Origin: Prunus persica
Taxonomy: Eukaryota; Streptophyta; Magnoliopsida; Rosales; Rosaceae
Direction: 5' to 3'
Length of the DNA stretch: 64,000 nucleotides
Assembly: GCF_000346465.2 (NCBI RefSeq)
Contig: NC_034011.1
Span: forward strand, 2,151,677-2,215,676
The notes under the pieces were generated by a model. That model was not told where the DNA came from. It searched no databases and was given only the letters and a program-made list of their open reading frames with translations. A program made the translations under genes and the position numbers. Below, piece by piece: positions 56,804 to 64,000 of the stretch (the stretch's first letter is position 1; the number at the start of each line of letters is the position of its first letter).

Positions 56804-58064
56804 GGAAAAACAAATTTCCTAAGAAAGTATTTATATGTATACTTGCACATAAATATTTGGGTTTATTATTGCAGACTTTCACAAAATCACTTGTGTAAAT
56901 GATATTTTGCTTTACAGATCTATGAGGCAGCTATAGTCAAGCGGTTTGCTTGTTAATTTTGAGCCTCCCAGTACATAAGTATATATATAAAAAAGATTTC
57001 ACAAAATCTCAAATGACACCTGCTGATGCATAGTTTCAAGAGGGCTTTTGTGAGACCTCTGTGAATTGAAACTATTCAGTTCCCCTTCTCAAATAAAGGA
57101 AAAATCTAGAGGTGGTTCATCTATGCATAACACTAATTGTCTGAATCTGGACTACAAACTACAAATTATATGATGTTCCGGCGATGCATATGTTGATTAT
57201 GTCGTCATCTATGATTCAAAGTTCAAACCGAAATTTTCGACATGAATCCTTAATTGGTCTGGCAAGTTACTATGTTCTTTTCCTTGTCTAGATAATCCAG
57301 TGAACTGCAATGTTTGCTGAACTGTTTTTTATCCCTCCTTCATAAGATATATGGATTAAATTAGAGCCTGAGTTTTGGGGAAAAACTCTAGGTCAAATAT
57401 AACACATGCATTGCATGAAGATCACATGCACAAGGAACAGCAAGCTGCTTAGTGCTTAAGACTGATTTATTTATGGCACAATTGTCAACCTCATGAGGCA
57501 GACATCATGAAGAGTGTGGGGGGAGGCAAATATCAATCTGCTTAAACACTGACCTCTGGAGGTGTACAAACACCACTCCAGCATAACATGTGGCAAATGC
57601 TTGGTGAGTCATTAATTTTGTACAAAAAAAATAAAAATAAAAATCTGATTTTGAAAGCCTAATGTGATAAAACAGTTAATGCTTTACATTACTATTTTTT
57701 TCTTGAACAACACAGTAAGTTAAATTCATCCCCACCCAACTCACTTTTTTTTTTTCCCCAAAGTTAGAAAAGATAGGAGGTTTTCTCGTATCAAGTCAAT
57801 GTCATTTTTCATTACACTACACCCCATTAGTGGACCCAACTCACTTGGCGAGATGCCATTTAAAAAACATAAAAACGATTAGTCAAACTCTCTTGCTTTA
57901 CCGTCAGGGTAAAAAAAAATTTATTTTTATTTTTTGGGGTTGAAGACATAGATCTGTTGGAATCTAAAAATACGAAACTGAAGGACCGAAATCTGAAAAA
58001 GGAAAGAAAAACAGGACAGAAAATGAGTCCACCATAAACAGTGGAGAGAGAGAGAGAGAGAGAG
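56804..58064. other. Intergenic region with 3' UTR and 5' leader
   Basis: 3' UTR of the receptor kinase (to about 57000), AT-rich spacer, then the leader of the phosphoesterase gene with a (GA)n run at 58041-58064 directly before its ATG. No ORF of note. Confidence 0.4.
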
Positions 58065-61000
58065 ATGAAGCAGGCGGAGCTCACAGGGCTGCTCTGCGTG
58101 ATATGGGCGGTGACTCTCCTCTATGGCGAGATGGTGGCCTTCTGGAGGCCCTCTCTCGGGTCTTGTTCATGGCCTCATCAGAGCAACAACGCTTCTTCTT
58201 CCATGGTTGACCGCGATTATGTCAAAGTGGCGGTCCTCACAGACCCACAGCTCATGGACAGAACCTCGCTTCCTCTTCCCCCAAAATCACTTGCTCTCGA
58301 ATTGGCTCAGTTCTTCGCCGACTTGTTCATGCGCAGAGCCTTTCATCAATCTGTGCTTCCTCTGCAGCCCGATGTTATTTTCTTTTTAGGTGATTATTTC
58401 GATGGCGGTCCTTATCTTTCGGATGAAGAGTAAGTAAGGCACTGCAAATTTCTCTTCTTTTGTTTTCTCTTTTCAATTTCAAATAAAAGTTGGGTTTTTG
58501 CCGCTTCTATGCAATGCACTTGGTTTTTTTCAATGTTTTAGTGTATTTTCTAGCTTCATCATGTGATTTAACATGGAAATGAGCTCAGAATTGTTGGGTG
58601 TCCTATAAAAATTGTTACTTGGGGTTTGCTTCAGTTAGCCTCTTCTTCTTCTAATCTTAGATTGGTAGTAAACTAATGCAATGTATTTGCTATCTGCTGT
58701 AGAATGGCATTGACGTTTGTTGCTTGATTAGGTGGAAGGAATCTTTAAGCCGTCTCAAACATATTTTTTCCCTGAGTGCGCATGAAAGATATTCAAATAT
58801 CCCAGTTTACTACCTTTCTGGAAACCATGACATTGGCTATGGAATTCTCCACTCTCGTAGGGCAGAGGTACTTTTGTTATGTTGCCATTAAATGATACCC
58901 TAAGTTTTTGGTCTAGAGCTATTCTAGTTATTTTGTTGTCTTGTGCGCTTGTGTGCATGGATAAAAACATCTCCGTGTGTGTGTGTGTGTTTCTGTGTGC
59001 ATGAGCAAATAAGTATTGCACACATAATGTTGAAAGGAAGATTTAGAAAGGGAGAAGAATATCATATATCCCTGATTGAACTGAGTAATGTGCATAGTTC
59101 TATAGAGAAACCATACATGAAAAGATCAACAACTATTCCTAGAAATTAGCGCTCAAGTTTCGTTTTGGCTCAATCAGTACCCCTAGAAATCAGCTCAATC
59201 AGTCCTAGAGATCACCCCGAAAGATAAGCTAAGAAGGATGTTTGCAGTTTATACTAATGAGACTCCCCTCAAGCTGGAGAGAAGACATCAGCAAAAAGAT
59301 TTTAACCATGCTTTTGAAGGTCTTAGTAAAGATATTAGCTAACTGATTTTCACGTGGCATTGAGCCATGTAAACTATTTCACTTAGATCGGCGAGATCTG
59401 GCCACAGGAGAAAAGGCCTCAGTATGATCAAGACCATGTGTCTGAGTGAATTCCTAAAAGTAAGATAAGGTTTTTACAATCTACAGTCATGACACATGTA
59501 TAGAAATGCATGTATATTTCAATGTATGTCTGTGAGTATGTTAAAGGAAATTCCATGTGAAATGAGGAAAGAGGTATGTTGAAATTTGACAAATGAAAAG
59601 AGAACCCGTGGGAATATTAGAACTGGATGAGTATGCTTGTGACTGAGAGGTGGTCTTAGAATGTTATGAAAATGAAACTGTGTGCAATAATAACTTCACC
59701 TCTATCAAATTGTATCCTGCAAGTATATCCTGAATGTTCCATATTTGTTTTTATGCATGGTTTTCTGTTTCTGACTCTGAGGAAGGTCTCATTTGTCAAG
59801 TATGTATGGAATTTAAGCTGTATTTTGGCTATCTGCATGTTTTTACAAATTCTGGTTGATGACTTTTTGAGTTGTGCTTATTATGGTGTAATAAAATCTT
59901 GTCATGGACTAAATTTTAATTGACGCCCTTTCAGCAATTTTATCATCTTTTAATCATATTTACTGCTTTATAATTAAATAGTTTCTTATATGGTTGTAGC
60001 AGGCAATCAAACGATATGAAAAGGAATTTGGTAGCAGAAACTATCGATTTGCAGTTGGAAAAGTGGAGTTTATTGCCATTGACGCTCAAACTATTGATGG
60101 TATGCATGCAAACAACATCCTGCATGTTTTTATCGTTTTTCTGTTTTGTTCCTGTAAATCTCTCTGTGTGTGTATATATATATATATATTTGGATTACCT
60201 TTCCTCTTTCCTGCATCAAACTGTCACGATTTACTGCATAAAGTGTAATATAGTGAAGCAAGATTGCTTGATATGGTAAGAAAGCTGATAAGGTAGCTTA
60301 TGTGGGATGAGAGTGGATTGATTGGAACTTGGAAGAAGAAAATGAGAGTAAAATTGGGAACCAATTAGAAGAACACACATACGATTTTTGGTTTTTAAGT
60401 TATTATTAAAATCACTTGAAATAGTAGGGGCGTATTTTAAATTTCCTGTGTGCATAGGGTATATCAGGAGGTACTCTAGAAGAAGTTTTCTTGTTACAAA
60501 GGAGTCAAATCATGCTTGATTTAGTTGAAATTTAAATCTCTAATAGGGAATTGGACTGAACAACTGCAGTTTCTTTTCTGTATGGTGGCCACTGTAATTG
60601 CAATTGCATTTAAATGGGTGCATATTGAGTTTTACTAATGTCCATTTAAAACAATTAATCTCGTGTATGTATCATGTGCAGGAAATCCTCAAGGAATTCT
60701 GACTTCCTCTACTCATGATTTTATCAAGAATATCTCCATGGGTATATGATATATGCTCATTGTATGTTGTTAACTTTGCACATCATTTATTGAACTAATT
60801 CATCTAATTATTTACATCGTTGTAGATGTTCAAGCATATCCAAGGGTTTTGTTGACCCATATTCCATTGTACCGACAAGATTGGACAGACTGTGGCCCCA
60901 ATCGTAATTCAGAAATCATCAACCAGGTACGGATTTATTGCATTTTATTGGGGCAAGACTTAAGCAAAGTATATCTTTGTACGTATATTATTGGCATTAT

Positions 61001-62738
61001 ACTTTCTAGTGCATTTCACCTTATTGTAATGGGTTTGTAGATGTTGAATTTTCTCTCAGTATATAAACTCACGAGGTTCTTTTAATTTGATTTTTTTAAT
61101 TCCTTATTTCAAATGTTTAGCGGATTGTGCGCTCTGCTGATGGTCAAGAAGTAGTGTAAGCTTCTTCTTCTCTTGTGTTTTTTTAAATTGATATCATAAA
61201 ACTAAATTAACTTGCAAGTTTGGTTGGTGTTTGACAATTATTACCATTGTACAGGTATCAGAATTACATTACAGAGGAATCATCAAAATACTTATTGGAT
61301 TCAATTCAGCCGGTAATTTCTCTTTTCTCTCTGTGATGCATCTTTTCCATGAGATGGTACTTGTTTGTCCATTGTCCATTGCACCTTGGATTCAAGTTGT
61401 ACCTTGGTTGTTCATTGTTTACAGGTACTTGTTTTATCTGGTCATGATCATGATCAGTGCCATGTGATCCATGAGTCAAAATATGGGCCTGTGGGGGAGG
61501 TAAGCACCCAATGTGTTTGCATATATAACTCTTACCAGGGCTTGATATATTATTGATAATACCTTTCAGTACACTGTAGGGACAGTAAGTTGGCAGCAGG
61601 GAAACTTGTATCCGTCTTTCATGTTAGTGTCTACTAGTAATTTTGTACCTTCAACTGCATCCAATGCTGAAGAGGCAATCTTAACCCAGCCGTGCTTTCT
61701 TCCTATGCAAACACACATTTACATATGGTAACTCTCCATATTGTTGTGTGTAGATTTGTATGCTAAGCTTTTCAGTTCGTTTTTGTTCCTACTTCTTACT
61801 TGTCTTTTCTCAAATTTCCAGGTACCTCTCTCTATTTGCTTTGACCCTCCTTGCCCTCCTGCTTTGGCCATCCAGTGGTGTTAGTGTTGGGCATCATTTT
61901 AGTGATTTAATGGGGCTTGGAAAACAACTAATAAGCAGCATCAGAAGTAGAACAAAAGAGAAAAATGAAGATCTAAATTGTGAGTATGAGATGATTTGGG
62001 ATGCAGAAGGATCAATGCATCTTGTCAAGAAAGCCTTGAGCTCTCCTATTGCACGTACAAGCGAGAAAAATTTAGTAGAAAGGTTTGTTTCTGTGCTACA
62101 TTTGCATGCCCTGTTTCTATTTGTATGCGGCTGTGTAATTATATATATTGAGTCCCACATCAGTTGGGTGTTGATTCAGTGCGAGCTATATAAGCTATTA
62201 TGGGTAGCCCCACAGTAGTCTTTTTGGAGTATTGTGTCCATGTAACAAGTGCGTTCATAGGATGGTGACAAATGGTATTAGTGGGCCTTGAAAAGGACAC
62301 AATGGTTGTGTGGTGGGTTGATATAGACTACATAAGTGATTATGGGAAGCTCCATTAGTTGCTTTACAATGTGCACTTCAATTCATTTTACAAGGGATCT
62401 ATTTTACCCTCAATTAGACTTTGGTAGTTATTTATATTACTGTTCTGTCCATTGATTTATTATTACATTTGCTTTACATTCTTTCATTATTTTGTAGCAG
62501 AGGCACTGCTGTGATGCGGCCCACAGTGAGAAAGAATAGTTCCCAGGAGATAGAGGTCACTGTGAATGCAGACACCGACACCGATGCTATGGCAAAATTA
62601 CTGCCTAGAGCAAGCAGATCATGGACAAAGAGAGTGATCAAAAGATTGGTGCGGACATTTAGAATGGTCATAATCATCGCTGCAGTAAATGTACCTCTCT
62701 ATGTGATGTTACTTTTCAAGGACTGGATTGACCAATAA
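58065..62738 (+). CDS. Membrane metallophosphoesterase, MPPE1/PGAP5/Ted1 type, 527 aa, 11 exons
   Basis: Exons are 58065-58429, 58732-58867, 60003-60099, 60682-60741, 60826-60926, 61121-61155, 61255-61312, 61425-61499, 61570-61727, 61822-62082 and 62501-62738, all in one frame. The metallophosphoesterase motifs occur in order: TDPQL (D60), GDYFDGG, GNHDIG, LTHIPLYR and SGHDHDQC. All metal ligands are present. Membrane spans are at residues 8-26, in exon 10 (YLSLFALTLLALLLWPSSG) and at the C-terminus (MVIIIAAVNVPLYVMLLF). Relatives in yeast and animals remove ethanolamine-phosphate from GPI anchors in the ER before cargo export; that role here is inferred from family. Exons 3 and 11 both follow TAGCAG acceptors, so a residue may be added or changed at each junction. 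Confidence 0.92.
59260..59460 (-). mobile_element. Ty1/Copia retrotransposon relic in intron 2 of the phosphoesterase gene
   Basis: The minus strand reads TQTHGLDHTEAFSPVAR (about 59447-59397), the start of a Copia reverse transcriptase. About 30 bases on, it reads SANIFTKTFKSM and then QLEG (about 59345-59265), the end of the RNase H domain. The part between is deleted and stops interrupt the rest. The relic is inert. Confidence 0.7.
62140..62390 (+). mobile_element. TRIM/LTR-like relic in the last intron of the phosphoesterase gene
   Basis: TTGAGTCCCACATCAGTTGG opens like many plant TRIM LTRs and is followed by a TATATAAGC box. About 120 bases on, ACAAATGGTATTAG resembles a methionine-tRNA primer binding site. 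A second partial copy may follow near 62310-62355. Ends and target duplication are not clear. Confidence 0.4.
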
Positions 62739-64000
62739 CATCCAATTTGCACATTCAGTGGGCTCTGCATTATACAAAAAAGGAATACCATGCATGTCAA
62801 AGTATAGCTCCCATCTGGAAGTTAATCAGGTGAATCTTTATCGCTTTGATCTGATGTCCATGATCTGATCCCATCATGCTTTTGTACTTTTGAGTGGTAA
62901 ATGGAAGTGTTTCATTTATTGAGTGAAAGGGATGTAAACTGGATCAGGATCTTAGTTTATGTTATATAAAGAAACCTCATTCACTTTTATCAGCATATCC
63001 TTTTGAAATTTGAACAACAGCTTTAGCAAATTTTGGCTTAGACAAAGTTCAAACAGAAATGTAATGACAACAGAACCTCAATCGTACTAGTAGAAAGGAA
63101 AATAAGTAAATTACCAGATGCTAGTTATCGGAGAAAATAATATGATTATTGTTATTTTTCTTCTAAATCCAATTGATAGCGTCTGAGGAATTTTTAAACC
63201 GTGATGATGGAATCGGTACAAATAAGGGCAAGATTAATTACACTGGTGGTTAGTTTAAATAGGATTAATGATCAAGTCCAATCACATAATCGAGGAAGCC
63301 TGCATTATCTTGAAAACATGATTGGTAGTTGAAGATTCAGATAGTATGGCAGAACAGGAAAATCATTGTTTCGACTCGCTATATATATTGTCAGGCATTA
63401 TAAAGAGCACGCTCATTGCAAATGCGGGTTAGGCCAATTGGCCAAGGCAATGTGCCCGTCCTCTTACACCTGGGTTGCCATATTTTGGCTTCTAGAGTGG
63501 AAGTGGAAGGACATACTCATGTATTGATTGACTCCACATACTTTCCTCAACTTAACAGCATATCTAATTGTATCTTGTGGTGAGTGGGGTCACAAGCATG
63601 GAATGAATGTGGAACTTGCTGTTTCTAGTGGATTTTCATACCTTGTGTGTTAAGAGTGGGGTGCAAGAATGGATGCAGAACTTACTGCTTATAGTTGTGG
63701 ATTTCATACCTTGTGTTTAGAGTCACAGAATCTCTCCTAATGCAGGCAATTATAAAGTTGTAATTGAGAGTGTTGAGTCAACTTATCTAATTAAGGTCAC
63801 ATTTTAATTTTAAACACAATCATTGCACAACCCACAATTACAAATTCTTATCTTTTCTGGCCAATGCATCATTTCAAGCTTGGCAACTAGAAATTATTGC
63901 ATGCTACATAGCAAGTGGTCTATCAGCAGCATCCCCTGCAAACCCATTATATTACAAGCTTTATTTAACCCCCCACATTGACAAGAAGGGTGAAAACATT
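62739..64000. other. 3' flank of the phosphoesterase gene and intergenic sequence
   Basis: 3' UTR to about 62980, then AT-rich DNA. A SINE-like scrap is at about 63420-63480 (GGGTTAGGCCAATTGGCCAA, GTCCTCTTACACC). An imperfect two-copy repeat of about 73 bases, each with GAGTGGGGT..CAAG and TTTCATACCTTGTGT, is at about 63575-63720. No supported ORF. Confidence 0.4.

Noticed and set aside
54235..56850. Several open frames on the minus strand opposite the receptor kinase
   Set aside because: They are complements of the LRR and kinase codons with no own motifs.
63420..63480. Possible tRNA gene
   Set aside because: Weak A- and B-box resemblance but no cloverleaf could be drawn. At best a SINE scrap.

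Overview
This is a plant nuclear segment: intron-rich genes with GT-AG splice sites, AT-rich spacers, and dense small DNA transposons, Helitrons, SINEs, a Cassandra-type solo LTR and gene-fragment-carrying Mutator-like elements. The proteins (endo-beta-mannanase, PSY1-type receptor kinase, homeobox-DDT protein, HOTHEAD-like and glycolate-oxidase-like fragments) are those of a eudicot. A woody rosid, perhaps Rosaceae, is my guess; the sequence alone does not prove the genus.

Layout. 1-719 (minus) is the 5' end of a VPS13-type lipid-transfer protein. It lies head to head with a small four-exon gene (2050-2938, plus) for a 130-aa coiled-coil protein of unknown function. 3241-7340 is a diverged tandem pair of non-coding units; the second unit carries a 291-bp Helitron whose empty site survives in the first. 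7595-10298 (plus) is an intact GH5 endo-beta-1,4-mannanase of 419 aa. 10.3-14.7 kb is transposon debris: a second Helitron copy, two adjacent long-TIR elements, and a broken 2-hydroxy-acid-oxidase gene.

The centre (14.7-47.7 kb) is a direct tandem duplication. Each copy had, on the minus strand, an LRR receptor-like-protein gene and the last exons of a HOTHEAD-like GMC oxidoreductase, plus a plus-strand miR399-like hairpin and a homeobox-DDT (RLT3-like) gene. In the downstream copy the RLT3-like gene is complete (41152-49162, 17 exons in frame, 1138 aa). In the upstream copy it is a decayed pseudogene without its first and last exons. Because the copies align, each serves as the other's empty site. 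This reveals an 8.6-kb Mutator-like element (14861-23483, 10-bp target duplication, 97-bp satellite array inside), a second 1.95-kb one (29850-31798, 9-bp duplication), a Cassandra-type solo LTR (32087-32343, 5-bp duplication) and a deletion-replacement carrying another oxidase fragment (27511-28425).

The right side is quieter. 53585-56803 (plus) is an intact, intronless LRR receptor kinase of the PSY1R/PSKR group. 58065-62738 (plus) is an 11-exon membrane metallophosphoesterase of the MPPE1/PGAP5/Ted1 type, with Copia and TRIM-like relics in its introns. The five complete genes (2050-2938, mannanase, RLT3-like, receptor kinase, phosphoesterase) and the partial VPS13 gene show no operon-like or pathway link. 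The most novel material is the duplicated pseudogene/hairpin block and the transposons dated by it.
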